Below, piece after piece: positions 1-10,689 of a stretch of 64,000 nt of DNA. A model generated the notes under the pieces. That model worked only from the letters and a program-made list of their open reading frames with translations. It had not been told where the DNA came from and ran no database searches. Position numbers and translations under genes: made by a program. Origin of the DNA: Kryptolebias marmoratus (Eukaryota; Chordata; Actinopteri; Cyprinodontiformes; Rivulidae); assembly GCF_001649575.2 (NCBI RefSeq), contig NC_051449.1:23302774-23366773 (forward strand). The letters run 5' to 3'. Each line of letters begins with the position of its first letter. Position 1 is the first letter of the stretch.

Positions 1-185
1 TGACTGTAACTCTGAAACGGTGCAAAGTAGGTAGGTCAAACTTTACAACGTGACTCCCCATGTGTCAACTATCAGCCTTAACTTCAAGTTAACAAGGTCA
101 AAGGTCACGAGAGCCCATGTGCTCTAACTCTTCAACCGTTAGACGTAGGAAGGTCAAACCTCACACCATGGCACAGGACTGGTAT
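1..185. repeat. Tandem repeat at window edge, about 117-base period
   Basis: The phrase TAACTCTGAAACGGT...GTAGG.AGGTCAAAC at about 7-40 recurs as TAACTCTTCAACCGT...GTAGGAAGGTCAAAC at about 125-156. Both are followed by similar ACNNCATG-type sequence. Two imperfect units are visible, and the array probably continues to the left of the window. It has no coding potential. Confidence 0.55.
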
Positions 186-189
186 TGAT

Positions 190-600
190 CCTGACTGAAG
201 GCAATATGGGACATTTGCTGTAAAAGCCACCTAGTGGACGGTGCAGGAAAGGCGCGAGAGCATAGACTGCGGTCGCCAGAGCTCCCGCGATTGCAAGAGC
301 TCCCGCGGTCGCAAGGCCGGAGCGGCGCTGAGCTGCGAGGGCCGCCCAACGCTGCTTGCAGCTTTAATTCTCCTTGTGTTTGCGTTGGTTTTCTCCAGGT
401 ACTCTGGTTTCCTCCCACAGTCTAAAAAATGCATGTTAGGCTGCCTTCAGGGCCAGACCTTCCTTGAAAAAGAGATCTGTGATCTCAGTGGGATTTGCTT
501 GGTTAAGTATTATTTATAATAATGACAATTAATTATTGCTTTTGATTTTTGGTTCAACAGAATTATAATAAAAACAACTAATGAAACTGGTCTTTAAAAA
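190..600 (+). repeat. GC-rich patch followed by a SINE/LINE core fragment
   Basis: Bases 225-360 form a local GC-rich island with CCGCGG-type motifs, unlike the AT-rich surroundings. Bases about 390-455 (CTCCAGGTACTCTGGTTTCC and on) match the conserved core seen in full form at 36.4 kb, which is typical of teleost tRNA-derived SINEs. Open frames here are short and overlap on both strands, so I do not call a gene. Confidence 0.45.
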
Positions 601-1480
601 AAAAGGATGGTACCCTTAACTTAATATTTTGTTGCCCAACCTTCTGAGCCAATCAGTGCAGTCAAGTGATTTCTGTCCCTCTCTCTTAGTCTTCTGCACA
701 TGTCCACAGGTGTTTTGCTCCACTCCTCATGAACAATCTGCTCCATCTGTCTCAGGTTTGAAGGTTTCTTCTCCAGACTGCAGGTTTCAGCAACAGAACT
801 GAGCCTTCTCCATGTTTCTCTGTAGGTACAGGGTTCTTTTCTTTGGATGTTTCATTTTTGACTCTGTGAACAGAGAGCTGATGGGACTTGTTGCCAAAAA
901 GCTCCAGTTTTGTCTCATCTAAAGGACATTTACCCAGAAGCTTCACGGCTTCTCAATATGTATTTTTACTAATTCCAGTCTCTCTTTTTATGATTTGATG
1001 TCCTCTTCAGTCGTCTTCCATTATGTCTATTTTGTCTCAAACAGACTGATGGTGTGATCTGACACTGATGACCTTTGACCTTGGAGTTCACCTCTAATCT
1101 TTTTGGAAGTGGTTCTGAGCTCTTTGGTCACCATTCATGTTATCTGTCTCTTCATTTTGTCATCTGTTTTCCTCTTGCTGCCACATCCAGGGAGGTTGTC
1201 TCCAGTCTTGTTGAACTTCTGAATAATCTAAACAGCTGTAGTCACATGAACATCAAGCTGCTTAACCTTTAACATGATGTCAATAATATTCTTTCTAACC
1301 TCCTGAGACAACTCTGTCCTCTGCTTTCAGGACAGTCCTTGGCTCCATGTTCAGTTTGGTACACACCATGATACCAAACAGTCCTGTGACTACTTTCACC
1401 CTTTAAACAGGCAGACTGACTGAAAACAGGACAATTGTGATGCTGATTACAGGATACTCCTGAGTTTAACATGTCCCTGT
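600..1480 (-). mobile_element. Decayed Tc1/mariner-like transposon
   Basis: On the minus strand, bases 752-946 encode a fragment with DETKLELFG and a later EKHGEGSVLL. These resemble the DETK.ELFG and KHGGGSVM motifs around the second catalytic Asp of Tc1-like transposases. Sequence continues as recognisable but frameshifted transposase up to about 1470 (VWYHGVYQTEHGAKDCP segment). Terminal repeats are not resolved. The copy is dead. Confidence 0.7.
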
Positions 1481-1489
1481 GGGCAAATT

Positions 1490-2205
1490 AGTTTAAATGT
1501 TTTCTAGCAGTAACGTCCTTTTTGTCAAAGCCAGTTTCATTAGTTTGTTTTTTAAAATAATTTTGTTAAACCAAAATACAAAATGTCCTAATGCATGCTC
1601 AATAATTCAAGTAAAAAAAAAAATCTAAGGTTGAGTAAAGTCCTCTAGACAGGCACTTCTTTGTTGAAAATATTTCATTTTTATCTATGACTTCTTCAGT
1701 CTGCAAGTAAACTCAGCCTTATAAGCAGCACCTTCCTTTATGAATCAACTAGTTGGTTGTGACACCAAAACTAGTTGTTCACATGCAAAATAGGACTATC
1801 TGCCTAACGACAGATCGTTAGGGCCCTGATGGCCGCTTGCTATTCACAGAGGGCTGAGTGATACTAGCAATATGTTTACCTATTATAACTTTAGTCTTTT
1901 TTAAGTGTTTCAGTGACTTTTTGGGTTTTTTTCCTTCTTCAACTCAGCTAAAGCTACATATTTGGAGTCTTTTTAAAACTACTTTTCAATTGTTGGACTT
2001 TTTATTTCATGTTTGTGTGTAAAAGTACTTTTGAGTGTTTTAAAAAAGTAGGAAGTTACTGATTCAAAGAATTTTGGTTTGAATAAAATGCTGATAATTG
2101 AGCATAAAAGGGAATATTTCCATCTAGCATTGCCACTTGCTGGTTGTTTTGGTCTCTTTTAAGAAACATCTTAAAATATTTTTTTTTCAGACAGGTTTTT
2201 AGTTA
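1490..2205. other. Intergenic, no recognised feature
   Basis: AT-rich sequence with poly-T and poly-A runs. I see no coding potential, RNA gene or clear repeat in it. Confidence 0.5.
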
Positions 2206-2340
2206 GCTGTTGGTTTAATGTTTTTAAGTATGTTTTTACTGTCTTTTTTGTTATGTTGCTCTCTGTTCAGCACTTTGTGACGTTGCTGTCTGTGAAATGT
2301 GCTATACAAATAAAGCCTACTTACTTACTTAGAGTCCTTT
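2206..2340 (+). repeat. LINE/SINE 3' tail with TTAC microsatellite end
   Basis: The sequence CAGCACTTTGTGACG ... GTGCTATACAAATAAAGCC followed by a short (TTAC)n run is the typical 3' end of teleost non-LTR elements. A short conserved stem precedes the simple-repeat tail. Only the tail is recognised, so the insertion is probably 5'-truncated. Confidence 0.55.
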
Positions 2341-2589
2341 TGGGTTTGAAATGTAGTGGGATGTTGTATTTAAAAAAATCTTTCTGATACTCCAGCAACA
2401 TAAGGGATGACAATGTTTTTGTGTTTGTTCTTCTCCTTGTTCTGTGGAGTGTTTTCTAGATTTTCTTGATGACTTGACAGAAGCACAGTTTGGAGATTAT
2501 TTTTGATGTGTTTCTGTTCCTTTTTCTTCTCTTCTGTCCTCATGGGGACATGGTCAGCCCAATGGTGTATAGTTATGATGACAGAAAGT

Positions 2590-3240
2590 TTGTATTGTGT
2601 GATGGTGTAGAAAAACACCACCATACAACACAAATGACAAAACACAAATGTTTGTCTGAAACAAAAACATTGCCATCACATGTTTTCAGAAGTTTCTGAA
2701 AAACTTAGAAGGATTTGAATCAGATAATCAGTTCTAGGTGTAAATCCAAAAATTTCTTTTTCCGGTTTCATTAAAATCCAGTAGTTCATGAGATACTTTG
2801 CTAACAAACAAACAGGGTTGACTCCAAGTGTTATTGTGAATTTTTTAAGCAATGCTCTTGTGCAATGTATTTTATAGGAAGTATGCGCTGAGAACAACAC
2901 TTAACTACAACCACCCAATTGTAGCTCAATATCTGTAAAATTGGCTAAGTTATAGCCTTTTTTGTTCTTTCTAATGTCAGTTAACAGTGGCGTCCATCTT
3001 GAATTGGACTGACTCCCAGAGTTAATCATTTGTAGCCAGTGATCGCTTTCTACAAGTTTTATTAAAATTTGTTCAGTGGTTTGTAAGATATTTTGCTAAT
3101 GCTACAGACATATTAAAACATACAGACAAGAGCAAAAACCCAAACTTTATTCCTGTTTTGCTTTGGTGGATGGCAATATGTTTTTACAGCCACTTTTAGA
3201 CACATCATAAATTTGCTCAATGAGGGCGCAACAATTGTCT
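2590..3240 (-). repeat. Dispersed repeat family A, copy 1
   Basis: Read on the minus strand it contains the family hallmarks: a 'ttagcaaagtatctcatgaa' segment, then 'ttttaatgaaacc', and a block with 'ggagtcaacc'. Similar blocks recur at 3.77, 9.95, 43.5, 53.8 and 62.2 kb. The unit seems to be internally repetitive. See the Helitron-like hypothesis in the findings. Confidence 0.6.
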
Positions 3241-3764
3241 TTTCGAATAAAAAGATATAATCTCAGCTCTGTTCCTGCTAGATCCTGCTGACTCAACTTC
3301 AAAACCAGTCAGATCACTTTATAATCCAGCCTTAAAAGTGCTGGATCAGAAATCTCTTATGTGTCATTGATGTAATATACTCCTTAAAAGTAAGATGTTG
3401 ACCTTTGATAATCTAATCGTTTAGCTAGATATCCAGCTTGTCAAGTTCAGAATATGGCAGCACCTCCACCACTATAAACAAGTGAACAACGTTGTTCAGA
3501 ACACATGAGATTCTCCAGGTTGACTGCTGAAGAACAGAGTAGATTCCCTCAGATTTTGATCAATCTGTATTTTTTTTATATTTCAGACTATTAAAATGTA
3601 GAACATACTCCCATATGGTCTAAAAACATGAGGATTTCTCTATTTACTCTTAGGAGACAACAAACCGACATTTTAGTGGTTACTGTTATTGAATGAATGC
3701 ATCATAACATTTAAATCTTTAACTTTGGGTTTAACGTTTACATGTTTACATGTACTGTTGTAAT

Positions 3765-4510
3765 TATCGCCTGCCGCCAATGATAGAGCAACAATGTTTT
3801 TTTTTGCCAGTGTCAGTGTGTGCTTGTGCATTTTCTTGTTTGTAGCTTAAAAAAATCTCATGAACCAGTCGATGGAAGTTTAATGAAAATCTCAGAAAGT
3901 AGTCATTGGTTGTACATCTACAGCTGATTAACAGATAAGTGACTTTAGCAAATGCAAAAATGGCTATAACACTGCCAATTTTACAGTTATTAAGCTACAA
4001 TTTGGTGTGGCAGTAGCTTAGAGTAATTCTCTACAAATACTCTAAGAGCTAACAGAATGCACAAGATCTGTTTTCAAAATGTTGGCATCAACTATTGGGA
4101 GTCAACTGTGTCTGTATGTTAGTAAACTATCTCATGACTGGACAGGTTTTAATGAGACAGTCAGAAAGTAATAAATGTGTGTGTGTGTGTACAAATGATT
4201 GCCTTTTAGACACAATCCAATCCAAATTGGCCGCCACAGCCAAATGAACCTTAAAAAATACAAAAATTAACTCTATGACTTAGTCAATTTCACAGATATT
4301 GAGCTAAAATTTATTGTGGTAATAGTTTACAGTCATTCACAACATGTACTCTGAGTGGACATATGACATGCGACTGCACATAATTATATTTTTACTGTTT
4401 GACCAAAACAGCTACAACTCTGTCATTTCTCAACATAAGATAAGTGTAGTTTAAAACTCTGGCTGAAAAGGCAGCAGGCGATAAGCATTTCATCAAAGAT
4501 TGCTATGGCA
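3765..4510 (+). repeat. Dispersed repeat family A, copy 2
   Basis: Starts with 'attatcgcctgccgccaatg', followed by a GTGTG-rich stretch, 'ctcatgaaccagtcg', the 'acagttattaagctacaatt' block and a 'gctacaactctgtc' block. It ends with 'gcagcaggcgataagcattt'. The order matches copies at 43.5 and 62.2 kb. Confidence 0.65.
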
Positions 4511-4861
4511 GTAATTTCATTTGCCCTTGACATGTATCTCAAGTTTACCTACCTAGGGACTGCGGATGTAAATTGGCCATTGCCTAAATCTGGCAATTGG
4601 CCTCATAGTTAGTGTAATCCTTTTTTGTGCACAGTCCTCTTCAAACAAACGAACCAAATTTTCACACAGCACTACAATGTGCCACATGTTATTGTCATTT
4701 TTATCATGTCAATCTGTGTCATGAGTTAAGAAAACAGTTCCTGTTAAATGCTCAAGGATCCATCCAACCATTCATCCATCCATTATCTGCCATTTGTTCT
4801 GGAGTTAGGTCACGAGGGCAAAAGCTTGAGCAGGGTACCCAGACATCTCTTTTTATAGCCA

Positions 4862-5235
4862 TTGTAATGGGAATAAAAAGTGCTTCAATGATTCTCTGCT
4901 GTATGTAAGGTAAAACTGTGTTTAACTGTTAGAATGGAAAGTACAAAAGCATTTCTGACACCATGTTTTAGTGAAGGAGCACTCCTTATCTTATAGGGCT
5001 CTGGGGTGTAGGAAGCAGTTACCTGATCCCTATCTCCATTCGGAGACCCCTCCTCATTCTACAGAAAGTTACCGAGTGTGAAGAGCTGAGTATTTAAAGG
5101 GGGGCCTTTTGTTCTGTGGTCAGACTCACTCTGTTGACTCACCTCAGCTCAGTGATTCTCAGCTATATAGCTTAAATAAATTATCCTAAGACAAAACTCT
5201 TTGTTGTCCTCTTTGTTAAAGAAAATTCCACAATG
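4862..5235. mobile_element. Probable solo LTR inserted in LINE copy 1
   Basis: A block of about 370 bases interrupts the LINE C-terminal region. It begins near TGTAATGGG and ends near TTCCACA, so it carries the TGT...ACA ends expected of an LTR. It contains a TATTTAAAG TATA-like box at about 5091 and an AATAAA at about 5174. GCC-containing flanks on both sides suggest a target duplication, but the two sides are not identical. No internal coding part is present. Confidence 0.5.
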
Positions 5236-5295
5236 CCACCTATTCCAGCTTTTCCTGGAGGATTTTAAGGTATTCCCAGGCCAGCCGAGAGACTA

Positions 5296-5664
5296 ATGCC
5301 TCTTTTACACGGGCCCTAATTCAGAAGTCCGGCTCTACTCCGCTGGAGATTTCAGGCTTTACAGCGCCTTCAGCTGGGGGACAGACGGCATAAACGTTGC
5401 AGGGTAAGCTAACGCTGTTGTTTATATTCCTACCGTTCGCTCTTTATGCTTGCATCTGGTCACACCCACGACCAATGAGTGAACAGGAGCTAAGCTTGCG
5501 CCACCCACAAAGCAGGCCTGGCCCGGCTGGCCCTACTCCGACGCAGGGACCAAAGAAGCAGGGACCAAAGAAGCAGGGACCGACCGTGAAAAAATACAGA
5601 TGTAAACGCTCGCAAAGCGAGCTGAGTGGAGCCGGGACCGTTAGGGTACGTGTGAAAGGGGCAT
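5296..5664. mobile_element. MITE with TA target duplication, nested in LINE copy 1
   Basis: The terminal inverted repeats are ATGCCTCTTTTACACGGG on the left and the complement of GTGTGAAAGGGGCAT on the right. TA at 5294-5295 and 5665-5666 forms the duplication. LINE sequence reads through on both sides (CCGAGAGAC left, GTCTCTCCAGCG right). The internal part is shared with 47056-47505 (GGAGATTTCAGGCTTTACAG through CACGACCAATGAGT). The interior has a twice-repeated AAGCAGGGACCAAAG-type unit and no intact ORF. Confidence 0.75.
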
Positions 5665-7290
5665 TAGTCTCTCCAGCGTGTCCATGGTCTTCCTCGGGGT
5701 CTCCTCCCAGTTGAACATGCCTGGAACACCACCCTAGGGAGGTGTCTGGGGGCATCCTTACCAGATGCCTGAACCACCTCAACTGGCTCCTCTCAATGTG
5801 GAGAAGCAGTGGCTCTAGATAACTAAATTTCTCACCCTATCTCTGAGGGAGATCCTAGCTTCTCTGCAGAGAAAACTCATTTCAACAGTCTGTATCCATG
5901 ATCTCCTGGGTGAGCAACTGGCATGTGATTCACCTGTTGCTGCTGAGGACGCGACTGTCCTCTCTCCTTAGATGGTGTAATCTACATAAGTGGAACTGTA
6001 TGCTTGTGTTTTAAACACTTTAGTATTTAATAACATTTATGCGTTGCAGATACAGATGTCATGCCAGTCCTGCAAGACACCCTGCTTTTTTATTTTGCTT
6101 TGCTCTGCTCTGTTTTGCTCTTTTATGTTGCATTGTTTTATGATGTACTTTGGAATGCTGCCTCATGCTTTCTTTGTAGAAACAAATGTGAGTGCCTTTT
6201 GATAACTAAATGTTTTCTTTGGGTGAAAGTCCTAAGGTGGCATTATTGAAGTTTAAAAATTCAAACAACAAAATAACTCATAACCCCCGAGCAGCCAAAC
6301 ATAGATGAGGGTAGGACTGTAGAGTGACCAGTAAACAGAGAGTTTTGGGTCGCAGCTCAGCTCCCTCTTCACCACAACAGACTGTTGCAGAGTATGCAAT
6401 ACTACAGAAGTCACACCGATTTGTCTATTGATCTCACGCTCCATTCTTCCCTAACTCGTGAACACAGTTGACTTACAAACCACTCCAGTGAGAGCTGGAG
6501 GACAACATCATCTACAACTAGCAGATATGGAATCCTGAGGCCACCGAACTGGACCCCTTCTGTCCATAAAAGTCATGAACAGAATCATTGACAATGGGCA
6601 ACACTGTCAAAATCCAACTCTCACCCTAAAGAGGTCTGACTTACTGCTGGAAATGCAAATCAGACTCTTGAACCCTATGTATAAGGACTGAATGGCCCCC
6701 TTAACAACACATCCCCAATCATATACTCATGGAACAACCCCAACAGGGTACTACATGGCACACGGTTGAATGCCTTCTCCAAGTCTACAAAACACATGTT
6801 GACTGCTTGGGCAGTGTTCCATGGTCAAGATAAAATCCTCATTGTTCCTCCTGAATCTGAGGTTTGACTATCGACCAGACTCTCTTCTCCAGCATCCCTG
6901 GGAGCTATGTTGTCGGAGGTAATTACTCCCAGAAGGGTGACCCAAGGTAGATTGTTTTTAGGCGACAGGCCAGACAAAGAGAAATTCAAAAACACTTGTA
7001 TGGATATAAGACAGCAAGGAACTCAATGGAAGGACCCCACCATGGAACCAGGCCTGGTGAGGGGTTTGCTGGTGAGCTGGTGATTGGGCTTTGTAATACC
7101 TTTTTTGTAATACCCATGGTGCCCGGTTAGGCTCAGCGCTTCATGGGTTCCTTTTCCTGTGGGTCCACCACTTGCATGAGGGGTAGGTGGTAGGTGCATA
7201 GTGTGGGCAGCAGTCGAGTGCGGCGGGGCCTTGGTGCTCTGACCCTGGCTTACCAAAGCTGGTACTTGGGACATGCTCAAGGATGAGCTC

Positions 7291-7880
7291 AACATTTTGC
7301 TTTCCTGTTGTAAGTTACCAAGGTGCAGGTCTGTACAGCCACCCGATTAACAACCTCTCATATAACCCATTAACATTATTCAAGATGGAAGAAGCGGAAG
7401 AACCTCTCATGTTTGAGCATGGAAGCCAAAATGTCAGTTTTTTTGTGGTGCCATCATGTCGTACTTTTAAAGCCAGAGTTAGACCCACTTAGGACGTGTA
7501 GCTGTACCCTCAATAACAAAGTCCTGCCTACACACTCTCCCAACTCAGTAACAGGCTGTGACACTGTCAGTCACAGTGTAACATAACACTTTTCTTAAAG
7601 CCTAATTTTTTTTATTGAAATTAAATGTATTTAAAAAAATACACATTCAAACATACAGCAGCAAGTTAAGAGCTACGGAAATCAACAAAAATCAACAGCT
7701 GAAAAAAATGATCTGAGGCGAATATTTATTTTTTTAGTGGGGCAAATGTCCCATTTGTTTACATGGAAGGGCAGGACTTCAAAATTGTACTGTAGCCAGC
7801 TAGTAGGAGGTGCTTGTCCAAGGTGGCCTCAAATTCCAGCTTCCAGTCCTCTCTAGTTATGATATATCTTGATAATATAA
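7291..7880. other. Intergenic, no recognised feature
   Basis: A block at about 7510-7580 (CACTCTCCCAACTCAG...CTGTGACACTGTCA.TCACAGTGTAAC) recurs at 42725-42780, so it is probably another dispersed repeat. Otherwise AT-rich, with no supported gene. Confidence 0.4.
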
Positions 7881-7884
7881 CCAC

Positions 7885-7923
7885 AACTGGGTGGCTAAGT
7901 TGATTTAGCTTAGTCACCCAGTT
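7885..7923. repeat. Inverted repeat (hairpin) in a repeated flank
   Basis: The arms AACTGGGTGGCTAAG (7885-7899) and CTTAGTCACCCAGTT (7909-7923) pair with one mismatch over 15 bases around a 9-base loop. The second arm and its flank (CACCCAGTTAGAGAGCTTTC) recur almost exactly at about 9560-9585. Confidence 0.65.
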
Positions 7924-7989
7924 AGAGAGCTTTCATATGACCATAACATATAGCTACGATTTAGCATAGCCACCCGGTTTGTCATAATC

Positions 7990-9592
7990 CTGGGTTTCTT
8001 GTGTTTTGTAGATTTAAAGTTGCTTTTTTCTGTCTTACTGTTCCCTGTGTTTTGTTTGGTTACTTTTTTGTTGTTTCCTTTTAATTCTTGTGTATCATTC
8101 TCCATTACATTTCCTCGGTTAGTCCTGCTCTTCAGTCCTGCTCCTTATCTCTTACCTGTCCCTCATTTACTAATCAGACAGCTGCATTCACTTGTTGTCA
8201 TCCCTCCCTACTTGGCTGCGTGGTTTTCACTCACTTATCAGTCTGTCATCTTGTTATACTGTTTTGTTCTCTCGCATGTTTCTTTTCTGCTCCTTGTTGT
8301 TTAATTTGTATCTTGTTTTGCTGACCTGTCAGCCTTTCGTTTCCTGGTTATTAGATTATTTTCAGCACCCAGTCCTCCAGTGTGACCTGCATCCTTGAGT
8401 CCTTACTTGCGAAACCTGACAGACTCCAAACAGAAACCATCAAACTCCTATCTAATGGCCAGCTCCTCATGATTTATCTGCTGCAGAATACACATAAGTG
8501 GAAACACAAGCTACCAATGGTCAATTCTGGAGACTACTTTCTGCCATTTGCCACAACTCTGACCAGCAGCATCAAAGGACAGCTAATACCCTCATTGAAA
8601 ACATTTTTTTTGAAAACCCACACTTTAAACGTCCCAGAACTGAGCCACTTATGCACTGAAATTAGACTTCTTAAAGGTAAACAGATTATCTCTTCTGCCT
8701 TCTGCCACTCTCTTCAGCCCTCCAGAGTTTGGCCACTGTAAGTCACAGTGCTGTCACCGTTGCTGTCGCAATAAGACAGATTTCTCCATGATATCTTCTC
8801 TACCATAGCTCTCCTATGATGCATCTGCCCCACCAAAGTTTACTGCCACTCAATTCAGCCATCTTCCGAGGTCCATGCCATCTGTGCTCCGAAGTTCTAT
8901 GCTGTTTCTGCTCCCCAGCTTTACATCATCACCATCCTGGTTTTGATCACAGAGAGACCCCATGTCCCAGAGCGCTGAAGCCCACTAGCTGCCTAGATGC
9001 TGATGCCTCTCACATCCCCAAGAGACTTCCCGCTGGATGCCACACCTCTCACAACTCTGAGGGGTCCCGCTCGATGCGTCTCACATCTCCAAGATGAACA
9101 CTGACACCTTGTCTCCACCTTCAGTACCTGAAAAGGTTGATGCTTCGTTTTTACCCTCAGTCTCCAAGAGGGTATTTCTTTGTTGCTGCTGCCAGGCCTA
9201 AATAAAGGGTCAACACCTTGTCTCTACCTTCAATTTCCAAGAAGGTTGACATGTCTCCACCTTCAGTCTCCAAGAGGGTTGATGCCTTGTCTCCACCATC
9301 AGTCACTGAGAGTGTTCAGGCAAATCCCTCTTCACCATCAGTAACTGAAAGGGTCCAGCAAGATCCCTCTCAGCTCCCTGTCTCCGATAGGATTCTGAAG
9401 GATGCCTTTTATACCTTGTGTCTCCAAAAAAGTCAGGGAGGACATTGCTCTACTCTGTGTCTTCAAGATTCTTAACCTTTTGTTTCCTGGTGATTAAATT
9501 CCTTTCAGCACCCACTCCTCCAGTTTGATCTGCATCCTTGGGTCCTTACTCTCATATAGCCACCCGGTTAGAGAACTTTCATATAGCAACAA
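7990..9592 (+). repeat. Composite repeat with direct terminal similarity and inner minisatellite
   Basis: A stretch at 8340-8405 (GTTTCCTGGTTATTAGATT ... CTGCATCCTTGAGTCCTTAC) recurs at 9480-9548, so an inner block of about 1.1 kb lies between related ends, as in a small LTR-like element. The interior is pyrimidine-rich. It ends in imperfect tandem units of about 36-42 bases at 9100-9440 that translate as repeated S-P-S-V-S-K-R-V-like peptides. No polymerase or gag motif was recognised. Confidence 0.4.
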
Positions 9593-9944
9593 CATGACGT
9601 TTTACTTTGTACTCTAATGACGGATGTAGTATAACAAATTTACTAGTGTTGGATTGAGCCAGCACAGCTGCTAGCTGACAGGAAAATCATCTGCTACTGG
9701 CAAAGCAAAAATTGCATTTTATTGTTTCATAGAGCCTGCAGGCTGTACACTTTTAGCTGAGTATAAAAAAATATGGATGGAATTAAAATTTGACATGCTA
9801 ATCAAAAGCAGTGATAAATTAAACGTTTTTCAGTGATGGTCTTGATTTGGTCATTGACCCGAGAATGAGCAATTTATTAGTAAACAAACCTAAACTACAG
9901 TAATTGCTTCATATCAATGATTGGAAACAAAAATATTTTCATAT

Positions 9945-10245
9945 TTACTATTGCCCTCCACCAATAGCAAAAGGATAATAATGTTTTTGCCTGTGTCCTT
10001 GTGTGTGTGCATGTTTGCTTGTTTGCAATGAATTTTAAAGATATTGAGCTAAACTTATGTGGTAGTAGTTTGAAGTATTTCACAACACGTACTAAAAAAT
10101 GCAAGTCATTTCAATTTTGCATGCAATTGTGCATAATATTATTTTTAAGGTATGACCAAAATAGTTAAAACTCATTTTCAACATAAAATGATCTTATTCT
10201 AAAACTCTGGCTTGAAACGCAGCAGGTGATATGCTTTGCTTTATG
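9945..10245 (+). repeat. Dispersed repeat family A, copy 3 (internally deleted)
   Basis: Contains 'ttactattgccctccaccaa', the GTGTGTGTGC stretch, 'aaagatattgagctaaactt', 'gaccaaaatagttaaaactc' and the terminal 'gcagcaggtgatatgctttg'. The middle blocks present in other copies are missing. Confidence 0.6.
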
Positions 10246-10622
10246 GAATGCATATCAGGCTTCAGATATTTGTCAGATTTTGTTATCATTTTTAACCATA
10301 CATTGGGTTACTGTATGATTTGAACTCTATCATCTAACCTGATAGCTAATGTAAATCTAAAGCGTATTTCATATAGACCATGGAGACAAAAGAAGATATC
10401 ATTCAAACAGTCAGCAAGAAAGTCAGTAAGAAAGCCAAATGTTTAAGGTTCTGTTAGTTTCTTCAGCACTTTTATTTGTATCCTTTCAAAATTCTTTTGA
10501 TATAGTGATTTTTCTGCACCTCATAGATTTAACAGTGAATTCATTACAGAATTAACATACTGCAATTCTCTAGGGTCTGCAAATCTATAAACACTAGATA
10601 ACCTAGTAAAAAATGTGTAAAA

Positions 10623-10625
<3 letters not shown>

Positions 10626-10681
<56 letters not shown>
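10626..10681. repeat. (TA)n microsatellite
   Basis: About 28 uninterrupted TA units. The overlapping open frames of Ile-Tyr repeats are artefacts of this array. Confidence 0.95.
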
Positions 10682-10684
<3 letters not shown>

Positions 10685-10689
10685 AAAAA

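Larger units (their letters stand above)
4755..7290 (-). mobile_element. LINE copy 1, APE-type non-LTR retrotransposon relic with inverted 5' part
   Basis: The 3' part lies on the minus strand. It runs from a (CATC)n tail near 4765 through C-terminal sequence at 5236-5295 and 5667-5830, the MEREINRQIG/VVVKRELS block at 6253-6444, and reverse transcriptase sequence up to about 6893. From about 6893 to 7290 the sequence switches to the plus strand and matches the 5' end of the same LINE (compare 44135-44465). Two younger insertions split it: an LTR-like block at about 4862-5235 and a MITE at 5296-5664. It is heavily mutated and not coding. Confidence 0.75.

Noticed and set aside
8382..8741. 119-codon frame as a host gene
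   Set aside because: It starts inside a repeated segment also found at 9.5 kb and shows no recognisable domain.
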